Positions 9,134-17,227 of a stretch of DNA of 64,000 bases are shown one piece after another. Made by a program: the position numbers and the translations under genes. Below the pieces are notes generated by a model. It had not been told where the DNA came from and made no database searches. It worked only from the letters and a program-made list of their open reading frames with translations. Numbering within the stretch: the first letter of the stretch is position 1; each line of letters starts with the position of its first letter. Origin of the DNA: Elusimicrobia bacterium GWA2_61_42 (GTDB lineage: Bacteria > Elusimicrobiota > Elusimicrobia > Elusimicrobiales > UBA9959); NCBI GenBank assembly GCA_001799615.1, contig MGTU01000013.1:1-64000 (forward strand), in the 5' to 3' direction.

Positions 9134-9909
9134 TGGCAAAGCACCCAGCCGAGCAAAGCTCCCGAAACAGCGACGGCCACCTGCCAGAGCGGGTTGGGCC
9201 ACACCCAGACGGGGCTCAGGTATTTAACCGGGTAGACCACGGCGTAAGCGGCCAGGGCCGAGGACGCGGCGCCCGCGGCGCCCGCGAAGAACCAGTGCTT
9301 ATCGGCGTTAAGGGAGGCGGCCAGCCCGGCCGGCGTATGACCGTGGGTCAGCACCATGGCGGTCATTATCATGAAAGCCAGGAAAGCCAGCGCCAGGGCC
9401 AGCGTGATCAGGTGCCCGTAAAAAAGGGAATGCATCACCGCGTAAGCCTCCAGCGGCTTGTATTTGATGTCGCCCACGCCGCTGATGCGCCAGGCGGCGT
9501 CCGTCCAGGCGTTCATGTCGCCCAGCGCCTCTTCGCCTATGGTCACCTCCCAGGTGTCCGGCATGGGGTTGGACCCGGGCGGCAGCACCGAAGCCACCAG
9601 CTCAGGCTCTTCGGACTTAAGGCGGGCCAGGCGGTCCTGGCGGCTCACGAAAACCGCCTGCTGGGTGCCTTTTAAGGCGGCCAGCGCGGCCCCGATGGCC
9701 TCGGAGGTTTCCCGCGACTTCTCGTCGCGCACCACGATAATGCGGAAATCCTCCTTGAGCAGCATGGAGATCTCGCGCATCTGCGCGTGCATGAAAAGCA
9801 GCATTTCGGCCATCAGGCCCGCGGCGAAAGCCAGCAGGAAGGCCACCCGGTAGCCCTTGCGGGGTTTCGGCGCGTGGTGATTGTCCCGGGGATGTTTGTG
9901 TTCGTCCAT
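9112..9909 (-). CDS. ftsX: Cell-division protein FtsX-like permease
   Basis: 265 aa from the ATG at 9909 (a TTG three codons earlier is also possible). One transmembrane helix near residue 25-45 (VAFLLAFAAGLMAEMLLFMH), an extracytoplasmic domain to about 165, then three more helices, the FtsX topology. The periplasmic part has the expected position of sequence such as DTWEVTIGE. It runs into envC with a 22-nt overlap. FtsE, the ATPase partner normally just upstream, is absent: the preceding gene is an unrelated secreted protein ending in a terminator. Similarity is by topology and context more than by strong motifs. Confidence 0.78.
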   Translation of the reverse strand: MDEHKHPRDNHHAPKPRKGYRVAFLLAFAAGLMAEMLLFMHAQMREISMLLKEDFRIIVVRDEKSRETSEAIGAALAALKGTQQAVFVSRQDRLARLKSEEPELVASVLPPGSNPMPDTWEVTIGEEALGDMNAWTDAAWRISGVGDIKYKPLEAYAVMHSLFYGHLITLALALAFLAFMIMTAMVLTHGHTPAGLAASLNADKHWFFAGAAGAASSALAAYAVVYPVKYLSPVWVWPNPLWQVAVAVSGALLGWVLCQWKNARS

Positions 9910-9917
9910 AAACTTCA

Positions 9918-9923
9918 ATTATA
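9918..9923 (-). promoter_or_regulatory. -10 box 8 nt before ftsX
   Basis: A perfect TATAAT on the minus strand ends 8 nt from the ATG at 9909, so the ftsX-envC transcript would be nearly leaderless. No recognisable -35 box. Confidence 0.4.
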
Positions 9924-9948
9924 ACTTTTTAGGAGCGCCGGCTGTAGA

Positions 9949-9982
9949 GAGGAAAAAGAAAAAGGCCGCGCTGGCGGCCTTT
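9949..9982 (-). terminator. Intrinsic terminator after the 10003-10884 gene
   Basis: A perfect 9-bp stem AAAGGCCGC/GCGGCCTTT (9961-9969 and 9974-9982) with a 4-nt loop, followed on the minus strand by a T-rich tail (9949-9960). It isolates the secreted-protein gene from ftsX. Confidence 0.85.
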
Positions 9983-10002
9983 CCCGGGGAGCCTGGCGCG
10001 GC

Positions 10003-10884
10003 TCAGAGAGAAGCGTCGTGGAATTCCACCGCCGCCACGAAAGGCGAACGGGAAAGCTCCCCGATCATGTCCACGGGCAGGCTGCCGGTCACGCCGAAAA
10101 CGCTGAACTTGGAATCTACGCCCTTCTGCGGCAGGCGGAACCAGGCCTCGGCGGAAAAACCGCCGTGCTCGGTCAGGCTCTTGATGAACTCCGGCACGAA
10201 TTCGTTGGGGCGGTTCTGGTACGGCACCTTCAGCGTGAAGCGCACCTTGGTCTTAAGCGGCACGCCGGCGCTTTTTTTCTCCACGGCGGCTTTCAGCACG
10301 CCTTTCAGGCGGGCGATCTTGACCAGGTTGACCGCGGGGGCCCAGCCCAGGATCACGGTCCGCTTGTAGGTGCGGGAATAGAAAGTCTTTTCGCCGGCGA
10401 ACCTGAACCCGCACTCGGTTTCCAGCCTGGGCAGCAGTTTGGAATAATCTTTTTCGGCGGGGGTGACGCTCATGAAAACGTATTCCCGCGCGTATTTCTT
10501 GGACCCGTCGCCCAGCGGCCAGACGAAAGAGCCCACCGGGCCGCTTTCCCCGGCGAAGGTGACCTTGTAATGGCCGGCCGGCAGGGCGGGCTCTTCTTTT
10601 TTGGGAACGGCGGGCGCTGCCTTTACGGCGGCGGGAACCGGGTTCTTAAGGGTAGGGACGGCCGAGATCGGGGCGTCGCGGAAATCGCTGAAGTCCGTGC
10701 GGACCTTCATGGTGTTCTTGGAATTGAGGTAGCCGTAGGAGGTCTCTATGAAATCCTGGAAAGCCGGGTCGGAGAAGGAGCCGCCGCCTATCAGGCGGGC
10801 GTCTACGGAGAGCTGCTCCTGGGCGGCGGCGGGCGCCGCGCAGCAGGCCGCGAGAGAGAAAGCTAGTATCAGGTTTTTTTTCAT
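10003..10884 (-). CDS. Secreted protein of unknown function
   Basis: 293 aa with a clear signal peptide (MKKNLILAFSLAACCAAPAA). A Pro/Ala-rich linker lies at about 80-105. Two regions of mixed alpha/beta follow, ending GELSRSPFVAAVEFHDASL. I do not recognise a family. The gene stands alone: its own terminator follows and a structured leader containing another terminator precedes the start, so it may be controlled by attenuation. Ribosome site is weak (ACGGTAAAAA before ATG). Confidence 0.75.
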   Translation of the reverse strand: MKKNLILAFSLAACCAAPAAAQEQLSVDARLIGGGSFSDPAFQDFIETSYGYLNSKNTMKVRTDFSDFRDAPISAVPTLKNPVPAAVKAAPAVPKKEEPALPAGHYKVTFAGESGPVGSFVWPLGDGSKKYAREYVFMSVTPAEKDYSKLLPRLETECGFRFAGEKTFYSRTYKRTVILGWAPAVNLVKIARLKGVLKAAVEKKSAGVPLKTKVRFTLKVPYQNRPNEFVPEFIKSLTEHGGFSAEAWFRLPQKGVDSKFSVFGVTGSLPVDMIGELSRSPFVAAVEFHDASL

Positions 10885-11160
10885 TTTTTACCGTTTTGCC
10901 ACGCAAAAAAAGAGAAACGAAAGGTTTATTTTTCGTTTCCCCTGGTTACAGCGGGTTAAGGCCCGCCGGTGGAGTCTCCCCCGCCTGTTCGGAGGATTAC
11001 AAGGGTAAATACTGTGTTTTTGCCGCCCCGGGGCCATTCCCCTGCGGCCTACAGTCATTATTCTATACTACCTTGACCAAAAGCAATAGGGGCATTGGGC
11101 CCAAAAAAACAAAATATAAAGGCCTACCCGCGCCTGGGCCCTTTGGCCCGCCCGCGCGCC
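10885..11160 (-). other. Structured intergenic region, candidate leader or small RNA
   Basis: This gap holds no ORF. Read on the minus strand it contains successive hairpins: GGCCCC/GGGGC near 11030, TCCTCCG with CGGGGGA near 10990, GCGGG-CCTTAA-CCCGC near 10957, and finally a terminator-like hairpin at 10905-10939. A possible AT-rich promoter stretch (minus strand GTATAGAATAAT) lies near 11056-11068. The arrangement could be an attenuating leader for the secreted-protein gene or a free-standing small RNA of about 150 nt. No known riboswitch consensus was recognised. Confidence 0.4.
10905..10939 (-). terminator. Hairpin plus U-tract just upstream of the 10884 start
   Basis: 9-bp stem GAAACGAAA/TTTCGTTTC (10931-10939 and 10914-10922) followed on the minus strand by TC and seven T (10905-10911). 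It sits between the leader and the start codon, where a constitutive terminator would shut the gene off. Confidence 0.65.
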
Positions 11161-11190
11161 TTGACAAAACCCGGGCGGGCCTGCTATAAT
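11161..11190 (+). promoter_or_regulatory. Consensus sigma-70 promoter of the efflux operon
   Basis: TTGACA at 11161-11166 and TATAAT at 11185-11190, both perfect hexamers, with an 18-bp spacer. This is the best promoter in the window. Transcription would start about 11197, inside the operator palindrome. Confidence 0.9.
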
Positions 11191-11194
11191 TTAT

Positions 11195-11208
11195 TTACCG
11201 GTAGGTAA
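11195..11208 (+). promoter_or_regulatory. Palindromic operator for the TetR-type repressor
   Basis: TTACC-GGTA-GGTAA: 5-bp inverted arms, with an internal 8-bp palindrome TACCGGTA. It overlaps the predicted transcription start and lies just before the ATG, the typical position and symmetry for a TetR/AcrR autoregulator. Binding would block the whole TetR-TolC, MFP, RND operon. Confidence 0.75.
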
Positions 11209-11216
11209 GTTTTCTT

Positions 11217-13094
11217 ATGAAACCAACAACCACTCCCAAGATAACCAAAGGCGACAAGACCCGCCAGCGCATCCTCGAGACGGCCTCCGTGCTGATGGCC
11301 GAACGCGGCCCGGACGCCGTGTCCATGCGCGAGATCTCCGCCAAGCTCAAGATCACCAAGCCGGTGCTCTACTACTATTTCAAGGATAAGGAAGAACTGA
11401 TAAAGGCGGCCTTCGTGGAAGGCACCAAGCACTTCCAGGAACTGCACTTCGAGATCAACAAGCCCGGCCTGACGCTGGAGCAGAAGCTGGAGAAGATCTT
11501 CCGCAACCACCTGGACTTCATCATCCGCTATCCGGAGATGCCCAAGTGCGCGCTGAAAATAATGGCCTCCCCGACCGAAGGCGTGCTCAGCCAGATGGCC
11601 CGCGACCTGAAACGGAGCAACCGGGCGGCCATGCGCGGCATGATGGAAGCCTCCGCCCAGAAGGAAGGCCTGTCCAAAACCGGCATCGAGAGCATCCTGC
11701 ACATGCTCAGCGCGGTTATTTCCTATTTCATGATAGAGGCGCGCGAACACGGGGCCGCCAGCCTGGACAAGAAACTCCCCGGGCGCCTGGCGCGCCTGAT
11801 AATCTCCGGGGCCAGGCAATTGAAGGCCGCCCTGGTCATAACGCTGCTTTCTCCCCTGCTGGCCTCGGCCGGCGCCCTGGACCTGACGGTGGACGGCGCC
11901 GTGCGGACCGCGCTCAAGAACAACGCCACCGTGGTCACGGCCGAGGAGACCCGCCGCATCTATAAGGAGAGGGTGCGCGAATACTGGGGCACGGTGTTCC
12001 CCCAGGTCTCCGCCTCCCTGATGTACAGCCGCTACCTGGACAAGCCCAACGCCGGCCTCCTCGGCGCCAAGGACGCCAATCTGTATACCGGTTCCCTGGA
12101 CGTCAACCAGGTGCTCTGGGCCGGCGGCAAAGTGGCCACGGGCATAAAGATGGCCACCATTTATTCCAACGCCAGCGACGAGCAGCTGAAGACCGCGCAG
12201 AAAGGCGTGGCGCGTTCCGTGGCGCAGGTTTATTATTCCGTGCTGCTGGCCGGCGCCATGTCCGCCACGCAGAAGGAATCTTTGGACCTCGCCCGCCAGC
12301 ACCTGGACACCATACAGGCCCAGTACAAACAGGGCATGGCCAGCGACCTGGCCGTACTGCGGCAGAAGGTGGAGGTCTCCAACACCGAACCGGCGCTGAC
12401 GCAGGCGCAGAACCTCTACGAGATAGGGCTGGTGGAGCTCAAGAACCTGCTGGGCCTGGACCCGGAGACCGGCATAAACCTGACGGACGGCTTCAACTGC
12501 GGGACCCGCGGCCCGGGAGAGATCACCGACCTTTATAAAGCCGCCCTGGCCGCCCGCCCCGAGTACCGCAACATGAAATACCAGCGCGACCTTTACCGAG
12601 AAATGATCACCATCGAGCGGGCCGGGCATTTCCCCTACCTGAGCGCTTTCGCCTCCAGGCAGTATTACGGCTCCACCGCTTCGGGCGTGCCCGAAAGCGC
12701 CGACCGCACCTGGAGCACCACCGCGGGACTGCGGCTGTCGCTGCCGCTGTTCGCCGGCGGGTCGGTCAGCTCGCGCACGCGGCAGGCCAGGCTGCAGGCC
12801 GACATAGCCGACACCAACTTGCGCGAACTGGAGCGAAAGGTGAAGATCGACGTGAAGAAAGCCTGGCTGAACATGAAAGAGTCCGCCCAGCGGCTGAACT
12901 CCCAGGGCACGGCCGTGGAGCAGGCCCGCAAGGCGCTGGAGGCCACCGAGGTGCGGTTCCGCAACGGCCTGGCCGGCCAGCTGGACCTCAACGACGCCAC
13001 CCTGGCGCTGAACAGGGCGCGCACGCTTTACAACCAGGCGCAGTACGACGCCTGCTCGGACGACGCCCAGCTGAAGTGGGCGGTCGGGGAATAA
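11217..13094 (+). CDS. In-frame fusion: TetR-family regulator plus TolC-like outer-membrane efflux protein
   Basis: 625 aa. Residues 1-201 are a complete TetR regulator: the helix-turn-helix is VSMREISAKLKITKPVLYYY followed by F, then an all-helical ligand domain ending GRLARLIISGARQ. Without any stop the frame continues into LKAALVITLLSPLLASAGA (202-220), which looks like a signal peptide with an ASA/AGA cleavage site, and residues 221-625 are a full-length TolC family protein (FPQVSASLMYSRYL; LSLPLFAGGS; NGLAGQLDLNDATLALN). A TTG at 11820 (codon 202) with GGGG upstream could start TolC separately. Either translation restarts there, or the fused chain is split by signal peptidase, leaving a membrane-tethered regulator. 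It heads the efflux operon, 30 nt before the MFP gene. Confidence 0.9.
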   Translation: MKPTTTPKITKGDKTRQRILETASVLMAERGPDAVSMREISAKLKITKPVLYYYFKDKEELIKAAFVEGTKHFQELHFEINKPGLTLEQKLEKIFRNHLDFIIRYPEMPKCALKIMASPTEGVLSQMARDLKRSNRAAMRGMMEASAQKEGLSKTGIESILHMLSAVISYFMIEAREHGAASLDKKLPGRLARLIISGARQLKAALVITLLSPLLASAGALDLTVDGAVRTALKNNATVVTAEETRRIYKERVREYWGTVFPQVSASLMYSRYLDKPNAGLLGAKDANLYTGSLDVNQVLWAGGKVATGIKMATIYSNASDEQLKTAQKGVARSVAQVYYSVLLAGAMSATQKESLDLARQHLDTIQAQYKQGMASDLAVLRQKVEVSNTEPALTQAQNLYEIGLVELKNLLGLDPETGINLTDGFNCGTRGPGEITDLYKAALAARPEYRNMKYQRDLYREMITIERAGHFPYLSAFASRQYYGSTASGVPESADRTWSTTAGLRLSLPLFAGGSVSSRTRQARLQADIADTNLRELERKVKIDVKKAWLNMKESAQRLNSQGTAVEQARKALEATEVRFRNGLAGQLDLNDATLALNRARTLYNQAQYDACSDDAQLKWAVGE

Positions 13095-13124
13095 GGCAGG
13101 CAAGCGGGAAATTCAAGGGATCTT

Positions 13125-14012
13125 ATGAAAAATATAAAAATACAGATACTGGTTCTGACCATCGCCGCCGCGGCCCTGGCCTCCGGCTGCAAAAGCAAGG
13201 AAGCCGAGGCGCTCGGCAAGCTCGAGAAGGACCGCTTCCTGGTGAAAACGGAAAAGGTCCAGGTGCGCAACCTGGAGGAGTACATCCTGCTGACCGGCTC
13301 CGTTAAAGCTTTGGACGAAGCCACGCTTTACCCCCGCACCTCCGGCAAGCTGCTCAGGAACCTGCTCAACGAGGGCGACCCGGTAAAGAAGGACCAGCCC
13401 GTGGCGCTGGTAGAGCGCGACGAGCCCGGCGTAGTCTATGAGCCGGCTCCCGTGCCCTCCACGCTGGCCGGGGTAATAGGCCGCATTTACCAGGACACCG
13501 GCGCCAACGTCACGCCGGCCACCCCCATCGCCATGGTGGTCAACCAGTCGCAGGTGCGCGTAGCGGTGGACGTGCCCGAGAAATATATCGGCAAGGTCTT
13601 CCAGGGCCAGGCCGCCGCCATCAAGGTGGACGCCTTCCCGGACCGCCGCTTCAACGGCAAGGTTTACAGGGTCAGCCCCGTGGTGGACGCGCGCTCGCGC
13701 AACACCGTGGTGGAAGTGCTGGTGGACAACGCCGAGGGCCGGCTTAAATCCGGCATGTTCGCCGAGGCGCGGCTGATAGTGGCCTCGCGCGGCGCGGCGC
13801 TGTCCGTGCCGGTCGGCGCGGTGGTCAGCCAGGACGACGGAGAGTTCGTTTTCGTGCCGGCCCAAGGCAGCCTGGCGGCGCGCCTGCCGGTAAAGACCGG
13901 CATCCGGACCTCCGAGTTCACGCAGGTCAGCGGCCTGAAAGAGGGCTCCGAAGTGATCACCTTCGGCCTCTACGGCCTCAAAGACGGCAGCAAGATAAAA
14001 GTTCAGCAGTAA
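13125..14012 (+). CDS. Efflux periplasmic adaptor (RND membrane-fusion lipoprotein)
   Basis: 295 aa. Lipoprotein signal with lipobox LASGC (Cys22 after TIAAAALASG), so anchored in the inner membrane facing the periplasm. Lipoyl-like halves flank residues 70-135 (LYPRTSGKLLRNLLNEGDPV and STLAGVIGRIYQDTGANV), with a beta-barrel (VRVAVDVPEKYIGKVFQGQA) and a membrane-proximal domain (VPVGAVVSQDDGEFVFV). The alpha-helical hairpin is almost absent, so it is one of the short adaptors. It bridges the RND pump and the TolC-like channel encoded on either side. Good ribosome site AAGGGA. Confidence 0.94.
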   Translation: MKNIKIQILVLTIAAAALASGCKSKEAEALGKLEKDRFLVKTEKVQVRNLEEYILLTGSVKALDEATLYPRTSGKLLRNLLNEGDPVKKDQPVALVERDEPGVVYEPAPVPSTLAGVIGRIYQDTGANVTPATPIAMVVNQSQVRVAVDVPEKYIGKVFQGQAAAIKVDAFPDRRFNGKVYRVSPVVDARSRNTVVEVLVDNAEGRLKSGMFAEARLIVASRGAALSVPVGAVVSQDDGEFVFVPAQGSLAARLPVKTGIRTSEFTQVSGLKEGSEVITFGLYGLKDGSKIKVQQ

Positions 14013-14071
14013 AGGTTCAGGGAAAAGTCCCTCGAAGCTAACGGCAGACTCCGCGGCTGGCATATACTTTT

Positions 14072-17000
14072 ATGAAAATAACAGAAATTTCCATTAAAAA
14101 ACCCATTTTTACCACGATGATGATCACCACCCTGGTGGTGCTGGGCGCTGCCGCCTACCTGCGCCTGGGCATAGACCTGATGCCCAACGTGGAATTCCCC
14201 TACGTGATGGTGCAGACCACGCTGCGCGGCGCCGGCCCCGAGGAGATGGAATCCTCCGTCACCAAACCCCTCGAGGAGGCGGTCAACACCATCTCCGGCA
14301 TCGAGGATATCAACTCCACCAGCTTCGAAGGCCTGAGCCTGGTGATGATCAAGTTCGTACTGGAGAAGAACGGCGACATCGCCGCGCAGGAAGTGCGCGA
14401 CAAGGTGAACTCCGTGCTGGCCCAGCTGCCGCAGGGCACCAATCCCCCGGTGATAGGCAAGCTCGACATCGGCGCCCAGGCCGTGCTCAACGTAGTGGTC
14501 GCCGGCAACCGCGACCTGATAGACCTGACGCAGATAGCTAAAAAGCAGATCAAAGAGAACATAGAGACCGTCAGCGGCGTGGGCGCCATCGACATCGTGG
14601 GCGGCCGCGAGCGGGAGATACACCTCGTCGTCAACCCGCTCAAGCTCTCCGCCATGAACCTGTCCATCCGGGCCGTCAGGGACGCCATCACCCAGCAGAA
14701 CATAGAGATCCCCGGCGGCAAGGTGGAGCAGAAGGACAAGGAATTCGTGCTGCGCACGCTGGGCCGCATCCAGAGCGTCAAGGATTTCAACGACATCGTC
14801 ATCACCACCATCAACGGCGCGCCAGTGCGCGTCTCCGACATCGGCCGGGTGGAGGACACCGGGGCCCGCATGACCACGGCCTCCTACTATAACGGCAAGC
14901 CCTCGGTCACGCTGGTGGTAAAGAAGCAGTCCGGCACCAACACGGTGGCCGTGGTAAAGAACATCAAGGAGCGCCTCGAAGAACTGAAAGGAACGATACC
15001 GCCCGGCGTGGAAACCACCATCATCGGCGACCAGAGCGTCTTCATCAAGGACTCGGTCAACACCGTGACCGAGCACCTGGTGCTGGGCGCCGTGTTCGCG
15101 GCCCTGATGGTGCTGCTGTTCCTGGGCGACTTCCGCTCCACCATCATCTCGTCGCTGGCCATTCCCACCTCGCTGATCGGCACGCTCATCTTCATGCAGG
15201 CGGCGGGCTTTACCATCAATACCATGACGCTGCTGGGCCTCACCATCGCCGTCGGCATCGTGGTGGACGACGCCATCGTCATGCTGGAGAACATCTACCG
15301 GCATATGGAAGAGCATAAGATGAGCCCGCTCAAGGCGGCGCAGGACGGCTCGAAGGAGATCGGCTTCGCCGTGGTGGCCATGTCGGCCGCGCTGCTGGTC
15401 ATCTTCATCCCGCTGGCGTACATGGGCGGCATCATAGGGCGCTTCCTCAAGAGCTACGGCCTCACCATCGCCTTCGCCGTGTCCATCAGCGTCTTCGTGG
15501 CGCTGACGCTGACGCCCATGCTCTGCTCGCTGTTCCTCAAGATCAAGCCGGGCGCCAAGACCCGCCTTGAACAATTCACCGACCGGATCAACGAGTACCT
15601 GGCCGCAAAGTATATCCTGATGCTGGAGTGGGCCCTGGCCCGCCGCAAGCAGATGGTGGCCTACGCCGTGCTTATCATGATCTCCATGGTGCCGCTGTTC
15701 ATGTTCCTCGGCAAGGACTTCATGCCGGCCGACGACACCGGCCTGTACCAGGTGAACATAAAGGCGCCGGAAGGCACCAGCCTGGGCATGATGAAGCAGA
15801 TCTTCGCCCAGGTGGAGACCGAGACGCGCCAGCTGCCGCACGTCAAGACCATCCTTTCCTCCATCGGCACCGGCGTCGGCGGCCACTTCGGCGGGTCCAC
15901 CACCAACGAGGGCTACGTGCTGGTGGAGCTCGACGACCTGGCGGACCGCGACCTGCCCATGCAGACGCTGCTGCTGGCCTCCCGCGAGATGATGAGCAAG
16001 TACAAGGGCCTGCGCGTGGCCGTGGTGCCGGCGGGCGGCTTCGGCGGCGGCGACTCCGAGCTGATGTACAACATCTCGGGCCCGGACCTGCAGAAGCTCA
16101 ACGAATATTCCAGCGCCGTAGCCGACAAACTGCGCACGATCAAGGGCGCCGTGGACGTGGACACCTCCTTCTCCTACGCCAAGCCCGAGTACCGGGTGGA
16201 GATAGACCGCAAGCGCGCCCACGACCTGGGCGTGAAGGTGGAGGACATCGCCACCTCGCTCCGGACGCTGGTGGGCGGCGAGGAGGACATCACCAAGTTC
16301 AAGGACGGCGACGAGCTGTACCAGGTGCGCCTGCGCGCCGAGGAAGGTTTCCGCGACAGGAAGGAGGCTATAGAGGCCCTGATGGTGCCCGCCTCCGGAG
16401 GCCGCGTGACGCGTTTGGACAGCGTGGCGAAGGTGGTTGAGGGCGTAGGCCCCACCCAGATAGCCCGCTACAACCGCCAGCGCAACGTGCAGGTGATGGC
16501 CAACGTGGATAACATCCCGGTCAACAGGCTCATCGCCGAGGCGGAGAAGGCCTTCAAAGAACTGAAAGCCCCCCCGGAATACAAGGCCGGCATCTACGGC
16601 CGGGCCAAGGAACTGGGCAAGATGCTCAGGGAATTCGGCATCGCCTTCGTCCTGGCCTTCATCTTCATCTACATCGTGCTGGCCAGCCAGTTCGAAAGCT
16701 TCGTGTACCCGGTCTCGATCATGATCGTGCTGCCGCTGACCATCCCGTTCGCCATCATCTCGCTGTTCATCACGGGGCAGAACCTGACGCTGTTCGCCAT
16801 CATGGGCATGTTCATGCTGTTCGGCATCGTCACCAAGAACTCCATCCTGCAGGTGGATTACACCAACACCCTGCGGGCCAAGGGCATGCCGCGGCACCAG
16901 GCGATGATAGAGGCCAACCGCACCCGGCTGCGCCCGATCCTGATGACCACGCTGACGCTGATAGCGGGCATGATCCCGACGGCGCTGGGCACCGGCGCGG

Positions 17001-17167
17001 GCTCGGGCACGCGCCGCACCATGGCCATGGTCATCATCGGCGGCCAGACGCTGTCGCTGCTGATCACGCTGCTGATGACGCCTGTGACCTACTCGCTGAT
17101 GGACGACCTGGAGGTCTGGTTCCGCAAGAAATACATGGGCGGCGAAAAGCCCCAGCCCGAAGCCTGA
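14072..17167 (+). CDS. RND-family efflux pump permease (AcrB/HAE1 type)
   Basis: 1031 aa, standard length. It opens with EISIKKPIFTTMMITTLVVL, and has the two large periplasmic loops and twelve transmembrane helices of drug-exporting RND pumps. The proton-relay aspartates lie in GLTIAVGIVVDDAIVMLENI. The C-terminal half repeats the fold (FVLAFIFIYIVLASQFESF, then FGIVTKNSILQVDYTNTL). It pairs with the adaptor 59 nt upstream and the TolC portion of the fusion gene to span both membranes. Substrate cannot be told from sequence; the linked TetR suggests inducible export of a toxic small molecule. A bidirectional terminator follows. Confidence 0.97.
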   Translation: MKITEISIKKPIFTTMMITTLVVLGAAAYLRLGIDLMPNVEFPYVMVQTTLRGAGPEEMESSVTKPLEEAVNTISGIEDINSTSFEGLSLVMIKFVLEKNGDIAAQEVRDKVNSVLAQLPQGTNPPVIGKLDIGAQAVLNVVVAGNRDLIDLTQIAKKQIKENIETVSGVGAIDIVGGREREIHLVVNPLKLSAMNLSIRAVRDAITQQNIEIPGGKVEQKDKEFVLRTLGRIQSVKDFNDIVITTINGAPVRVSDIGRVEDTGARMTTASYYNGKPSVTLVVKKQSGTNTVAVVKNIKERLEELKGTIPPGVETTIIGDQSVFIKDSVNTVTEHLVLGAVFAALMVLLFLGDFRSTIISSLAIPTSLIGTLIFMQAAGFTINTMTLLGLTIAVGIVVDDAIVMLENIYRHMEEHKMSPLKAAQDGSKEIGFAVVAMSAALLVIFIPLAYMGGIIGRFLKSYGLTIAFAVSISVFVALTLTPMLCSLFLKIKPGAKTRLEQFTDRINEYLAAKYILMLEWALARRKQMVAYAVLIMISMVPLFMFLGKDFMPADDTGLYQVNIKAPEGTSLGMMKQIFAQVETETRQLPHVKTILSSIGTGVGGHFGGSTTNEGYVLVELDDLADRDLPMQTLLLASREMMSKYKGLRVAVVPAGGFGGGDSELMYNISGPDLQKLNEYSSAVADKLRTIKGAVDVDTSFSYAKPEYRVEIDRKRAHDLGVKVEDIATSLRTLVGGEEDITKFKDGDELYQVRLRAEEGFRDRKEAIEALMVPASGGRVTRLDSVAKVVEGVGPTQIARYNRQRNVQVMANVDNIPVNRLIAEAEKAFKELKAPPEYKAGIYGRAKELGKMLREFGIAFVLAFIFIYIVLASQFESFVYPVSIMIVLPLTIPFAIISLFITGQNLTLFAIMGMFMLFGIVTKNSILQVDYTNTLRAKGMPRHQAMIEANRTRLRPILMTTLTLIAGMIPTALGTGAGSGTRRTMAMVIIGGQTLSLLITLLMTPVTYSLMDDLEVWFRKKYMGGEKPQPEA

Positions 17168-17184
17168 AGCTCCGGCTCATAACT

Positions 17185-17214
17185 AAAAAAGGGAAGCGCA
17201 AGCTTCCCTTTTTT
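17185..17214. terminator. Bidirectional terminator between RND and phospholipase D genes
   Basis: Perfect 13-bp stem (17185-17197 with 17202-17214: A6-GGGAAGC / GCTTCCC-T6) and a GCAA tetraloop. U-tracts form on both strands, ending both convergent genes. Confidence 0.92.
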
Positions 17215-17227
17215 ATTTCTTAGAAGT

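Noticed and set aside
10885-11160. Known riboswitches, 6S RNA, SRP RNA or tmRNA in the leader
   Set aside because: None of the conserved cores of the c-di-GMP, SRP, RNase P or tmRNA families could be found; kept only as a structured candidate.
14003-16897. Very long open frame (964 codons) antisense to the RND pump gene
   Set aside because: It mirrors the codon pattern of the pump gene, is rich in His/Gly/Ala/Val without any domain, and the sense frame is a textbook RND permease.
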